Part shown: in pieces, positions 1-8,686 of the stretch | Layout: each line of letters opens with the position of its first letter | How positions within the stretch are numbered: position 1 is the stretch's first letter | Assembly (NCBI RefSeq): GCF_003664325.1 | Contig: NZ_RCDA01000007.1 | Coordinates: forward strand, 1-36,984 | DNA length: 36,984 bases | From: Alkalispirillum mobile | Lineage (GTDB): Bacteria > Pseudomonadota > Gammaproteobacteria > Nitrococcales > Halorhodospiraceae | Direction: 5' to 3' | Translations under genes and position numbers: made by a program | Notes under the pieces: model-generated | What the model was told of the DNA's origin: nothing | Databases searched by the model: none | What the model saw: the letters and a program-made list of their open reading frames with translations, nothing else

Positions 1-1
1 G

Positions 2-571
2 CGCCACAGCCACCTCACCGTGCACGGCGACCGGCTGGCCGAGGTGCGCGGCGATGCGCACCTCACCGTCCAGGGCGAACGGCGCGAGCGCACCGCGGGC
101 GATCAGCATCTCACCGTCGAGGGCACCCTGCACCTGAAGGCCGGACAGGCCTGGCTCAGCGAAAGCGGCCGCGAACTGCACCTCAAGGCCGGCCAGAAGG
201 CCGTCCTCGAAGCCGGTGCCGAGATCACCCTCCAGGCCGGGGGCAGCTTCATCAAGCTCGATCCGGCCGGCATCACCCTCAGCGGCGCGGCCATCCGCAT
301 CAACTCCGGTGGCAGCCCCGGGTCGGGCAGCGGGCAGCAGATGCAGGCGCCCGAACTGCCGGGGCATGTGCCCCCGGGGGCAGCCGACGGGGTGGCGGAA
401 AACGGCCCCGATGCCTTGCTCGACGCCCAACCGCTGTCAGCCAGCCGCTTACGGCAGTGGGCCGCGCGGGACACCTTGTTGCAGCCCCAGTGTCACCGGG
501 GCCAGGACGACCGCTGCCCGCTCACCGACTGTCCATGCCCGACGGGTGATGATGACCCGGATCACGCCTGA
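2..571 (+). CDS. vgrG: VgrG spike protein, C-terminal part (5' end outside window)
   Basis: This is the C-terminal part of a type VI secretion spike protein; the frame is open to the left edge, so the N-terminal gp27/gp5-like body lies outside. What remains is the beta-helical tail: repeated short units with HLTV, GDQHLTVEG, LHLKAGQ and ITLQAGGSFIKLDPAGITL, ending in the conserved RINSGGSPGSGSG stretch typical of VgrG C-termini. After it comes an extension of about 80 residues that is rich in Pro/Ala and then carries four closely spaced cysteines (CHRGQDDRC and CPC) before an acidic end. Such extensions often serve as docking sites for an adaptor and effector; here a DUF4123 adaptor gene starts only 14 bases downstream, which supports that role. 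GTG at 20 could be read as a start, but the repeat pattern continues upstream of it, so it is internal. Confidence 0.9.
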   Translation, partial: RHSHLTVHGDRLAEVRGDAHLTVQGERRERTAGDQHLTVEGTLHLKAGQAWLSESGRELHLKAGQKAVLEAGAEITLQAGGSFIKLDPAGITLSGAAIRINSGGSPGSGSGQQMQAPELPGHVPPGAADGVAENGPDALLDAQPLSASRLRQWAARDTLLQPQCHRGQDDRCPLTDCPCPTGDDDPDHA

Positions 572-585
572 ACGAGTCCGCCGAT

Positions 586-1377
586 ATGGATATCAGCCAC
601 AATCCAGAAAACGTTCTGATGCTGCTCGACGGCGCCACCACCGATGCCCCGAGGCTCGCCTACCAGCATGATGATGCCCCCGAGCTGGAACGGCTTTATG
701 CGGGAACCCCGCACCAGGCCGCGATCTCCGTCAGCCCCTGCCTGGTCCGGCCTTCACCCGGTAGCGAGCTTCTCGCGGCCCCGGAAACCTGGCAGGACCA
801 CGGCATCCTGCTCGAATCCCCGGCCGACCTGCCCGTGGTCGCCAACCACCTGCGCAGCCTGATCAGCCTGCGGCTGCCCTCCGGGCAGGGCGCGTACTGT
901 CGGTTCTATTCGCCAGGGCAGATGATCCCCTTCCTCTGCGCACTCGATCCGGAAGAACTCCGTGCCTTCAGCGGACCCATCCACGCCTGGCACCTGCCCG
1001 GCACCGACTATGTCATCCGCGCGGCGTCGGCGGGTCCCGCGCGAAATGCAGCCGACGAGGGCTGGTTCCAAATGAGCGACGACCACATGAAGCACCTGCA
1101 GGAACAGTCCCGGTGGCTGTTCAGGATGCGCGTGGCGCGGTTGTCGGGGCTGGCCGGGCAGCCGGACGGGCAACTGCGCTGCGCGCGCCTCATCGAGCGC
1201 GCGGAGCACTACGGTTTTCGTTCCGAACTCGAGGTGGGGCGGTTCGTGGCGCTCGCGGCGGCCCACGCCCCCCGCCTGGAAGAGCAAGACGGTCAGGGCA
1301 TCCTTCGAACCGACGGATGGCAACCCGCGAAACGGCTCGATGCGCTGGAGCAACTGGCCCTGGGAGGTGCCCGATGA
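586..1377 (+). CDS. DUF4123 T6SS adaptor (Tap-1/TEC type)
   Basis: The 263-residue product has the layout of DUF4123 proteins, the cytoplasmic adaptors (Tap-1/TEC) that load a cognate effector onto VgrG. Visible landmarks are MLLDGA near the start, LERLY, a PCLVRP segment, HGILLESPADLP, HLRSL, YCRFYSPGQMIPFLCAL and LRAFSGPIHAW in the first 160 residues, followed by a variable C-terminal half that usually contacts the effector. It begins 14 bases after vgrG and ends in an ATGA overlap with the effector gene, so the three are surely co-transcribed. Family membership is assigned from remembered motif order; partner specificity is inferred from gene order. Confidence 0.85.
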   Translation: MDISHNPENVLMLLDGATTDAPRLAYQHDDAPELERLYAGTPHQAAISVSPCLVRPSPGSELLAAPETWQDHGILLESPADLPVVANHLRSLISLRLPSGQGAYCRFYSPGQMIPFLCALDPEELRAFSGPIHAWHLPGTDYVIRAASAGPARNAADEGWFQMSDDHMKHLQEQSRWLFRMRVARLSGLAGQPDGQLRCARLIERAEHYGFRSELEVGRFVALAAAHAPRLEEQDGQGILRTDGWQPAKRLDALEQLALGGAR

Positions 1378-4300
1378 GTTCTGTCCACACCGTACGCGAC
1401 GGCGACACCCTCCGGGGCATCGCACGGCAGCATGGCATTCCCCTGACAACCCTGACGGAGCTGAACCCCGAGATCGATAACCCCGACCGCATTTATCCCG
1501 GGCAAACGGTTCAGTTGCCGGAAAGCGGGGGAGGCCTGTCCGACAGCCGGTCGCCCGGTGGCATCAGCCAGCCCGCACCCTGCGAGGACGAGGCGGGCGA
1601 GGTCACGCTGCTGCCCTTGCGATATGCCCTGGTGGAACCGTGCGAGATCGCTGGTGCGCGAATCCGTTCCCCCTATCCCGAACTCGGCACACGCCCAATC
1701 GGTGTGCGCCTGGCGCGGGATGGTTATATCTACGTGGTCGAAGAGCAGCCCTCCGCGGACGGGCAGCCACCCCGGCTGCACGAGTTCCGGCTGGAGGCCA
1801 TGACGCCGACCCGCCTGCTGGATGGTGTGGAGACGGTGACCGAGGACTGCCGCGAAGAGGCGCAGGGCACGCCATACCTCACATTCGGGTCCACCTGCCG
1901 TCTCCATGTCGCCTATGCCACGGCCCCGTGGAGCGCCGACCGCTGCAACCGCATGCTGGAGGATCACCGCGAACGCGGCCGGCGCATGCAGCCCGTCGAT
2001 CTCGCGGGGGCGATCTCCGGGAACGCCCGTCGCCACCCGGCGAGCGTTGAGCCGCTGCTCACAGGCGACCGGCTGCGTGCGGCCGTGGCGGAACTGCGTG
2101 ACCCGCCCGAGAGCGGCACGCCGGAAAGCCCGGTGGAAGCCGAGCGAACCGCCTACCCCTGGACCGCTCCGCCGCCTTCCCCACCGGCCACCGATACGCT
2201 CGAGACGAGCGAGGACAGCACCCCGGCCACCCCGGGCGAGGGCGACCAGGCGATCCCCACCGGGCCGGCGCTCGCGCCCTTCGAACACACCACGCTGGAC
2301 GACATCCTCCGGGTTTCTGCGCCGGAGGATGTCGAAGACGACCACCTGTTCGGCCTGGTGCTGCGCGACGACCTGGGGCTACTGCAGGACCTGGCCGATT
2401 ACCAGGATCACGTGGTCGCCTGGCTGGATACCTGGACGCAGGCGCATGAAACCCGGTACGTGGTTGGCGGGTTCATCGAATCGCTCTTCCTGCTCGATGA
2501 GGAGGATTTCCTCGATGACCCGCGCTTCCGGGAACTGGTGGAGGACACCACCGAAGAGCAGCGCCGCGCCATACTCGACTACCTGAACACGCTGGAGCAC
2601 GAATCCGGCGGATTTATCGAATCCACCCGGCAAGCCTTCGGAAGCTTTGAAGGATTCCTTCAGGCCGTCAACCCGTTCGCCGACCCTTCGCACCGCCAGG
2701 TGGCCCAGGCCCGCAACGAGATGTCAGCTGCCCTGGGTGCCGAACTCTGGGAGCGCCACCAGCCGGTCATCGACGAAAAGCGCGACGCCCTCCGGGCACG
2801 GCTGCAGGGGCAGGGGGTCGGCGCGCAGGGGCTGCTTGATCTCGTCGACAGGCCGGCCATGGGCGAGTTCCTCGAAACCCACCGGGGGCACCTGCAGCGC
2901 TGGCACGATCTGCTCGATCGCATCACGGCGGATCGGGTCGAGCTGATCACGACCAACCACTTCCACGAGGCGGCCTGGTACTTCGACCCCGACCACGACG
3001 ATCAACTGCAGCAGGCGCTGTACACCGAATACCTGTGCCTGCGGGACATCTGCCGCACGGACGAGGCCACCGAAGCCATCGCCGCCTGGCTGGATGCCCA
3101 GCCGCAATGGACCGAACCCCTTTTTCAGACGCTGCCCCCGGAAGACCAGCGTCGCGCCGCCCGGGAGCTGGAAGAACTGGTCGGGCTGACCCGGGTCACG
3201 GTCGGCACCACGCAGGCCCCCGAAACGGTGGAAAACTTCCAGCACCTGGCGCTGCGGCTTCAGGGGATCAGCCAGGCCTACAACCTGCCCGGCACCAGCG
3301 AATTCGGAGTCGCGGCCCGGGGCATGGATGACCTGCGCCGCGCAACCTTCTTCCCCGCCAAGGCACTGGGCCTTGCCCGGGCTCGCGACCAGATACTGCA
3401 GAGATTCCAGGCCGGCGGCGACCTCGACCTGGGCGACATCATGCGCCGCATACCCGGTTCCGCTTGGCTGGACATGGTCCGGGGGTTCGCCGAGCACGGT
3501 GCCACGGTCGACCTGCCCACGGAACGCCACGCCCGCCGCTTCAGCGCCGACGTGGACCGGGCACTCGCCCTCCGCGCACACCTGCGCCAGCTCAACCGCA
3601 GCCTGAAGCAGGAAGGCGAGCGCCACCGCCGGGGGTATATCAATGCCGCGGTATACCGCGAGACCACCCGGGACCTTCGGCGCGACCGCGAAAACATCCG
3701 CGCCCGCCTGCTCGATGTGGAGCAGCGCCTGTCCGCCGCCATCAATCCCCTGGAGACGACGGACAATCGCGTCGGCCTGCAACTGCGGGGACTGGATGCC
3801 GAAGCCCACCGGGAGATCCGCCGCATGGCCGACGACGCCCGCGCCGGCCGGCCCCTGCAAATCCGCGCCGACGCCGGCAGCGTGCTGCGCAGTGATAGCC
3901 TGGCCGTGATCATTGCGGTGCTGCAGCTGCGAAACCTGGGCGGTGCGCTGCACGAGTATCTCGGCAAAGACCGAAGAAACTTGCACGACCATCAGGCCTT
4001 CGCGAACGCCATGTTCGCCGCCGCAGCCTCCTCCTTCGCCGCCGCTCAGGGCATCGCCATCACGCTGCTCGCCGCCCAGCTGCCCCGGGTGCGCAGCCAG
4101 ATGGCGCGGGGCGCGGGGGCCGCCCGCCTCGGCTGGCTCACCGGCCACCTGGGCATCGGGGCGTACGGGCTGGGCTTTCTCGCCTCGCTGTCGGAGACCG
4201 GCCGCAGCCTGCGCCGATGGGGCGAGGCCCTGCAACAGGGCGATGGCCAGGCCCTGGCCGGCGCCACGCTCTCCCTGGCCGGCTCCAGCGGGCTCACGGC

Positions 4301-5069
4301 AACCCAGGGCTGGGCCTTCTGGCGGAACACCAGTCTCGTGCGTGACATCTACCGTGCGGGCGGGGGCGCCGCCGCCTGGGCGACCCGCAGCGCCGCGTTC
4401 GTCTCCATCTTCTGGCGGGCCAACCTGCTGGGCCTGCTCTTCACCGCCATTCAGCTCGGCGGGCTCGCGTGGTACCGCCGCCACCAGCGCGACGCACTGG
4501 ACACCTGGCTGGAGCAGAGCGCCTGGGGGGTCAACAATGCGGCGCTCGATCTGCAGACCCACCAGCGGCGCTGGGCCGGCGCCGTCGTCGAACCCCTCCT
4601 TGTCCTGCGCAAGGTCGACCATGGCGCGGAACTGGAGCTGGTCCTCCCCGACCTGGATCCGCAGGACCTCGCCGCTGGCGCCGTCCAGCTCGCGGCCCTG
4701 CGAAAGGACCCCGATCATCAGTCCGGCCGTAAGTGGTACGCCTGGAGCCAGCCGCTCGCCGAGCAGCTCGAGCAACCGTCCAGCGAGGAGGCGACCCTTC
4801 GCCTGCGGCTGTTCCCCGAAGAGCTCAACGCCCAGACCGGCCTCACGCTGCGCCTGACCTACCCCTCCGCGCTAGCCCCCGGGCTGGAGCGGAAGGTCCA
4901 GTTTCAGCTCAACACCCTGAGCCCCCATGGGGTGCCCACGGCCACCGAGGTCGCCTCCGGCCGGCGCAGTGCGCCACCGGAGGGACGCATCATCGCTCCC
5001 ATGCCGATGGCCGTTTGGGTCGTGGATGCCCCGCCGACCGTACCCCTGCAGCCCGGGACAGAAGCATGA
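1374..5069 (+). CDS. LysM-headed VasX/BTH_I2691-like T6SS membrane effector
   Basis: The 1231-residue protein is the probable cargo of the VgrG/adaptor pair. I start it at ATG 1374, which overlaps the adaptor stop (ATGA) and follows a GGGAGG ribosome site at 1362; the frame is open further upstream but that part lies inside the adaptor gene. Residues 4-49 form a LysM domain (VRDGDTLRGIARQHG, then IYPGQTVQLP). Residues about 77-145 resemble the VasX N-terminal region (LLPLRYALVEP, then RPIGVRLARDGYIYVVEE). A long helical middle follows, with a basic coiled-coil-like part near residues 725-795. Hydrophobic segments lie near 841-857, 875-905, 919-939 and 1008-1034, then a beta-rich soluble end. 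This layout is that of pore-forming or membrane-acting T6SS effectors. No enzyme motif is seen. The LysM could hold the protein to peptidoglycan or take the place of a MIX/PAAR loading domain; both are inference. Confidence 0.8.
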   Translation: MSSVHTVRDGDTLRGIARQHGIPLTTLTELNPEIDNPDRIYPGQTVQLPESGGGLSDSRSPGGISQPAPCEDEAGEVTLLPLRYALVEPCEIAGARIRSPYPELGTRPIGVRLARDGYIYVVEEQPSADGQPPRLHEFRLEAMTPTRLLDGVETVTEDCREEAQGTPYLTFGSTCRLHVAYATAPWSADRCNRMLEDHRERGRRMQPVDLAGAISGNARRHPASVEPLLTGDRLRAAVAELRDPPESGTPESPVEAERTAYPWTAPPPSPPATDTLETSEDSTPATPGEGDQAIPTGPALAPFEHTTLDDILRVSAPEDVEDDHLFGLVLRDDLGLLQDLADYQDHVVAWLDTWTQAHETRYVVGGFIESLFLLDEEDFLDDPRFRELVEDTTEEQRRAILDYLNTLEHESGGFIESTRQAFGSFEGFLQAVNPFADPSHRQVAQARNEMSAALGAELWERHQPVIDEKRDALRARLQGQGVGAQGLLDLVDRPAMGEFLETHRGHLQRWHDLLDRITADRVELITTNHFHEAAWYFDPDHDDQLQQALYTEYLCLRDICRTDEATEAIAAWLDAQPQWTEPLFQTLPPEDQRRAARELEELVGLTRVTVGTTQAPETVENFQHLALRLQGISQAYNLPGTSEFGVAARGMDDLRRATFFPAKALGLARARDQILQRFQAGGDLDLGDIMRRIPGSAWLDMVRGFAEHGATVDLPTERHARRFSADVDRALALRAHLRQLNRSLKQEGERHRRGYINAAVYRETTRDLRRDRENIRARLLDVEQRLSAAINPLETTDNRVGLQLRGLDAEAHREIRRMADDARAGRPLQIRADAGSVLRSDSLAVIIAVLQLRNLGGALHEYLGKDRRNLHDHQAFANAMFAAAASSFAAAQGIAITLLAAQLPRVRSQMARGAGAARLGWLTGHLGIGAYGLGFLASLSETGRSLRRWGEALQQGDGQALAGATLSLAGSSGLTATQGWAFWRNTSLVRDIYRAGGGAAAWATRSAAFVSIFWRANLLGLLFTAIQLGGLAWYRRHQRDALDTWLEQSAWGVNNAALDLQTHQRRWAGAVVEPLLVLRKVDHGAELELVLPDLDPQDLAAGAVQLAALRKDPDHQSGRKWYAWSQPLAEQLEQPSSEEATLRLRLFPEELNAQTGLTLRLTYPSALAPGLERKVQFQLNTLSPHGVPTATEVASGRRSAPPEGRIIAPMPMAVWVVDAPPTVPLQPGTEA

Positions 5070-6223
5070 GAAAGAAACAACCCGCCGATCCGACCCCCGA
5101 CCTCTCCGCGCAGCCCCGGGCCGGGGAAATCCGCCCCTTCCCCACCGGCGAGGCGCTGTTCCTTGCGCCGCTGCCAATACCGCTGGGCATACGCGCGACG
5201 GACCCGAACCAGTTCCTCGTCCACATGGACGACACCTGCCTCGATCTGGACGCCAGCCGCCACACCGCACAGGCCCACCAGATCATGATCGGCATGCCCT
5301 TCTTCATCGGCGTGATCTTCACCGCCTTGGGGATACCCCTGTTTACCGGAACGGCCGGGCTCGCCTACGGTGAGCCCTTCTGGGAAATCACCCTGGAAAT
5401 GGCCCTGTTCGCCGTCCCCTACGGCCTTTTCGGCGGCACCCTGTTGTTTCTGATTGCGCTCCATGCCTTCTTCCACCGCATGAAGAAGACCCGGCGCTAC
5501 ACCCCCGTGCGCTTCCATCGCCAGCGCCGCGAGGTCGCCACCTACGACCCCGACACCGGCCAGACCCTTTTCGCACCCTTCGAGCAGGTCACCGCCTGGG
5601 TCGCCACCAGCACCGGCGCCACCCCCTACGGCGCCATGACCCAGTACAACCTCGGCCTGACCTTCGAGGACTCCGATACGGGCCGGTCCCATACCGCCAT
5701 GTTCCCCGCCTCGACCACCGGGGAAGCCATGGGCCTGTGGGAGGCCATACGCCGCTACATGGAGTACGGACCGGGGAACCTTGAGCGGCCTACAATAGAT
5801 TGGGCCGGCGACCCGATCGACCCGCGTGAATTCCTCCCCTATGACGGCGAGCATACCTTCGAGATCAAGCGGGCACGGCTCATGCAGTATTACCGCGAGG
5901 GGTACCATTCGGTCATCCTCGTCTTCTTCTGGCACCTCTACCACCTGATCACTTTCTGGAAGCTTCCCTTCCGCCTGGCCGAGTGGGAATACCACCAGGG
6001 CCGAGCCCCGATCCCGCCGGACATGCAGGCCTGGTCGCAGCCCATCCCGGAGCCGGAATGGGCCACTCCCAGCCCGGCGCTCGAGGCCGCCACCCGCCGC
6101 GCCGCGCAGGCACTCGAAGAAACCCCCGGCATCACCATGCCCGAAATGCTCACCACCGCCCTCGGCGACTGGCAGCCCCCACCAGCCAACCCCAGCGGGG
6201 AGGGGAGCAACCCAAAACCATGA
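5066..6223 (+). CDS. Probable T6SS immunity membrane protein, copy 1 (DUF6708-like)
   Basis: A 385-residue membrane protein directly following the effector through an ATGA overlap, which is why ATG 5066 is chosen. It has a Pro-rich cytoplasmic start, a hydrophobic hairpin (residues about 72-97 and 108-135), a soluble beta-rich domain with FHRQRREVATYDPDTGQT and a WEAIRRYMEYGPG motif, a third hydrophobic segment (VILVFFWHLYHLITF, near 290-305) and a hydrophilic tail. The order resembles DUF6708 proteins found beside VasX/BTH_I2691-type effectors; that match is from memory. Position after a membrane effector implies it protects the producer in the inner membrane. Copy 1 shares the TM1-TM2 loop with copy 3 but the segment before TM3 with copy 2, so it reads as a chimera. 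Function is inferred from location. Confidence 0.75.
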   Translation: MRKKQPADPTPDLSAQPRAGEIRPFPTGEALFLAPLPIPLGIRATDPNQFLVHMDDTCLDLDASRHTAQAHQIMIGMPFFIGVIFTALGIPLFTGTAGLAYGEPFWEITLEMALFAVPYGLFGGTLLFLIALHAFFHRMKKTRRYTPVRFHRQRREVATYDPDTGQTLFAPFEQVTAWVATSTGATPYGAMTQYNLGLTFEDSDTGRSHTAMFPASTTGEAMGLWEAIRRYMEYGPGNLERPTIDWAGDPIDPREFLPYDGEHTFEIKRARLMQYYREGYHSVILVFFWHLYHLITFWKLPFRLAEWEYHQGRAPIPPDMQAWSQPIPEPEWATPSPALEAATRRAAQALEETPGITMPEMLTTALGDWQPPPANPSGEGSNPKP

Positions 6224-7377
6224 GCAAGAAGCCACCGGCCGATCCGACCCCCGACCTGTCCGCGCAGCCCCGGGCCGGGGAAATCCGCCCCTTCCCCACC
6301 GGCGAGGCGCTGTTCCTCGCGCCGCTGCCAATACCGCTGGGCATACGCGCGACGGACCCGAACCAGTTCCTCGTCCACATGGACGACACCTGCCTCGATC
6401 TGGACGCCAGCCGCCACACCGCACAGGCCCACCAGATCATGATCGGCATGCCCTTCTTCATCGGCGTGATCTTCCTTGGCTTGGGGTTTCCGCTGCTTGT
6501 CGGCACGACCGGGCTCCCATACGGTCATCCGTTCTGGGCAAGCATGCTACAAGCGGCCATGGTCTCCATCCCCTACGGCCTTTTCGGCGGCACCCTGTTG
6601 TTTCTGATTGCGCTCCATGCCTTCTTCCACCGCATGAAGAAGGCCCGGCGCTACACCCCCGTGCGCTTCCATCGCCAGCGCCGAGAGGTCGCCACCTACG
6701 ACCCCGACACCGGCCAGACCCTCTTCGCACCCTTCGAGCAGGTCACCGCCTGGGTCGCCACCAGCACCGGCGCCACCCCCTACGGCGCCATGACCCAGTA
6801 CAACCTCGGACTGACCTTCGAGGACTCCGATACGGGCCGGTCCCATACCGCCATGTTCCCCGCCTCGACCACCGGAGAGGCCATGGGCCTGTGGGAGGCC
6901 ATACGCCGCTACATGGAGTACGGACCGGGGAACCTTGAGCGGCCTACAAAGGATTGGGCCGGCGACCCGATTGACCCGCGTGAGTTCCTCCCCTACGACG
7001 GCGAGCATACCTTCGAGATCAAGCGGGCACGGCTCATGCAGCACTACCGCGAGGGGTACCATTCGGTCATCCTCGTCTTCTTCTGGCACCTCTACCACCT
7101 GATCACTTTCTGGAAGCTTCCCTTCCGCCTGGCCGAGTGGGAATACCACCAGGGCCGCGCCCCCATCCCGCCGGACATGCAGGCCTGGTCGCAGCCTGTT
7201 CCGGAGCCGGAGTGGGCCACCCCCAGCCCGGCGCTCGAGGCCGCCACCCGGCGCGCCGCGCAGGCACTCGAACAAACCCCCGGCATCACCATGCCCGAAA
7301 TGCTCACCACCGCCCTCGGCGACTGGCAGCCCCCAATAACCAACCCCAACGGCGAGGGGAGCCACCCGAAACCATGA
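6220..7377 (+). CDS. Probable T6SS immunity membrane protein, copy 2 (DUF6708-like)
   Basis: Second tandem paralogue, again 385 residues and again linked to its predecessor by ATGA. The first 80 or so residues are nearly identical to copies 1 and 3. The membrane hairpin differs: FLGLGFPLLVGTTGLPYGHP replaces the FTALGIPLFTGTAGLAYGEP of copy 1, and the second helix begins ASMLQAAMVSIPYG. From the end of TM2 through the soluble domain it is almost the same as the others. Before TM3 it carries KDWAGDPIDPREF and IKRARLMQHYREGYHSV, like copy 1. Divergence confined to the membrane loop suggests a different or shifted toxin specificity (inference). Confidence 0.75.
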   Translation: MSKKPPADPTPDLSAQPRAGEIRPFPTGEALFLAPLPIPLGIRATDPNQFLVHMDDTCLDLDASRHTAQAHQIMIGMPFFIGVIFLGLGFPLLVGTTGLPYGHPFWASMLQAAMVSIPYGLFGGTLLFLIALHAFFHRMKKARRYTPVRFHRQRREVATYDPDTGQTLFAPFEQVTAWVATSTGATPYGAMTQYNLGLTFEDSDTGRSHTAMFPASTTGEAMGLWEAIRRYMEYGPGNLERPTKDWAGDPIDPREFLPYDGEHTFEIKRARLMQHYREGYHSVILVFFWHLYHLITFWKLPFRLAEWEYHQGRAPIPPDMQAWSQPVPEPEWATPSPALEAATRRAAQALEQTPGITMPEMLTTALGDWQPPITNPNGEGSHPKP

Positions 7378-8531
7378 GCAAGAAGCAACCCGCCGATCCG
7401 ACTCCCGACCTGTCCGCGCAGCCCCGGGCCGGGGAAATCCGCCCCTTCCCCACCGGCGAGGCGCTGTTCCTTGCGCCGCTGCCAATACCGCTGGGCATAC
7501 GCGCGACGGACCCGAACCAGTTCCTCGTCCACATGGACGACACCTGCGTCGATCTGGACGCCAGCCGCCACACCGCACAGGCCCACCAGATCATGATCGG
7601 CATGCCCTTCTTCATCGGCGTGATCTTCATCGCCTTGGGTATACCCTTGTTCACCGCAACGGTCGGGCTCGCCTACGGTGAGCCCTTCTGGGAAATCACC
7701 CTGGAAGTCGCCATGGGCGCCGTCCCCTACGGCCTTTTCGGCGGCACCCTGTCGTTCCTCATCCTCCTCCATGCCTTCTTCCACCGCATGAAGAAGACCC
7801 GGCGCTACACCCCCGTGCGCTTCCATCGCCAGCGCCGCGAGGTCGCCACCTACGACCCCGACACCGGCCAGACCCTTTGCGCACCCTTCGAGCAGGTCAC
7901 CGCCTGGGTCGCCACCAGCACCGGCGCCACCCCCTACGGCGCCATGACCCAGTACAACCTCGGGCTGACCTTCGAGGACTCCGATACGGGCCGGTCCCAT
8001 ACCGCCATGTTCCCCGCCTCGACCACCGGGGAGGCCATGGGCCTGTGGGAGGCCATACGCCGCTACATGGAGTACGGACCGGGAAACCTTGAGCGGCCTA
8101 CAAAAACCCTGTCCGGGCAACCCATCGACCCGCGCGAATATCTCCCCTACGACGGCGAGCATACCTTCGAGATCGCCCGCCACAAGCTCCACGAGGACCT
8201 CCGCGACGGCTTCACGAGCCGAACTTTTGTGTTCTTCTGGTATCTCTACCACCTGATCACCTTCTGGAAGCTCCCTTTCCGTCTGGCCGAGTGGGAATAC
8301 CACCAGGGCCGCGCCCCGATCCCGCCGGACATGCAGGCCTGGTCGCAGCCCATCCCGGAGCCGGAATGGGCCACTCCCAGCCCGGCGCTCGAGGCCGCCA
8401 CCCGCCGCGCCGCGCAGGCACTCGAAGAAACCCCCGGCATCACCATGCCCGAAATGCTCACCACCGCCCTCGGCGACTGGCAGCCCCAACGACGCGACCC
8501 CAACGGGCAGGGGGGCAACCCGAAACCATGA
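7374..8531 (+). CDS. Probable T6SS immunity membrane protein, copy 3 (DUF6708-like)
   Basis: Third tandem paralogue, 385 residues, starting in the ATGA overlap with copy 2. Its membrane hairpin (FIALGIPLFTATVGLAYGEP, then ITLEVAMGAVPYG) is close to copy 1. The segment before the third hydrophobic helix is unique: KTLSGQPIDPREY and IARHKLHEDLRDGFTSRTF replace the IKRARLM...YREGYHSV version of the other two. It also has Cys instead of Phe in QTLCAPFEQ. The hydrophilic tail again matches the others, so only two windows of the protein vary. The stop overlaps another ATG (8528) that opens a short unrelated frame. Confidence 0.75.
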   Translation: MSKKQPADPTPDLSAQPRAGEIRPFPTGEALFLAPLPIPLGIRATDPNQFLVHMDDTCVDLDASRHTAQAHQIMIGMPFFIGVIFIALGIPLFTATVGLAYGEPFWEITLEVAMGAVPYGLFGGTLSFLILLHAFFHRMKKTRRYTPVRFHRQRREVATYDPDTGQTLCAPFEQVTAWVATSTGATPYGAMTQYNLGLTFEDSDTGRSHTAMFPASTTGEAMGLWEAIRRYMEYGPGNLERPTKTLSGQPIDPREYLPYDGEHTFEIARHKLHEDLRDGFTSRTFVFFWYLYHLITFWKLPFRLAEWEYHQGRAPIPPDMQAWSQPIPEPEWATPSPALEAATRRAAQALEETPGITMPEMLTTALGDWQPQRRDPNGQGGNPKP

Positions 8532-8686
8532 GCAGGGCGCCGCACGCCGCACCGCTCAGGCCCGCTCCCCCTGGCGTCGCCAGCGATGCCAACTCGCGCC
8601 GCAGATCGGCCACATCGGCATGGAGGCCTACCGGCAACAGCAGGCGCGGCTGCGGCCGAATCCTGCGGCGTGAGTCCCACTCTTGA
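8528..8686 (+). other. Orphan start after the last repeat, probably a rearrangement scar
   Basis: The frame opened by the fourth ATGA encodes 52 residues (starting MSRAPHAAPLRPAPPG) rich in Arg, Ser, Ala and Pro, unlike any known family. The first seven bases (ATGAGCA) match the unit start, then similarity to the immunity genes stops. A second frame across the same stretch ends in QIGHIGMEAYRQQQARL and RPNPAA before a TGA at 8671, and reads like the C-terminal stump of another gene. I think the tandem array was cut here by a deletion or recombination and that neither frame is a working protein. Confidence 0.4.

Larger units (their letters stand above)
5066..8527 (+). repeat. Three tandem 1154-bp gene-length repeats
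   Basis: Starts at 5066, 6220, 7374 and the residual ATG at 8528 are each exactly 1154 bases apart. Each unit holds one complete immunity-type gene and ends in the four-base overlap, so every unit shifts the reading frame by two. Long blocks are nearly identical in DNA, including silent positions, which indicates recent duplication or ongoing gene conversion. Differences cluster in the TM1-TM2 part and the pre-TM3 part. Confidence 0.9.

Noticed and set aside
2724..4775. A 683-codon open frame on the - strand opposite the effector
   Set aside because: Low-complexity Gly/Ala/Gln-rich translation and no ribosome site; explained by codon bias of the effector gene on the other strand.
5066..8531. 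CRISPR-like array or phage repeat as an explanation of the tandem repetition
   Set aside because: The unit is 1154 bp, coding and contiguous without spacers; it is a gene duplication.
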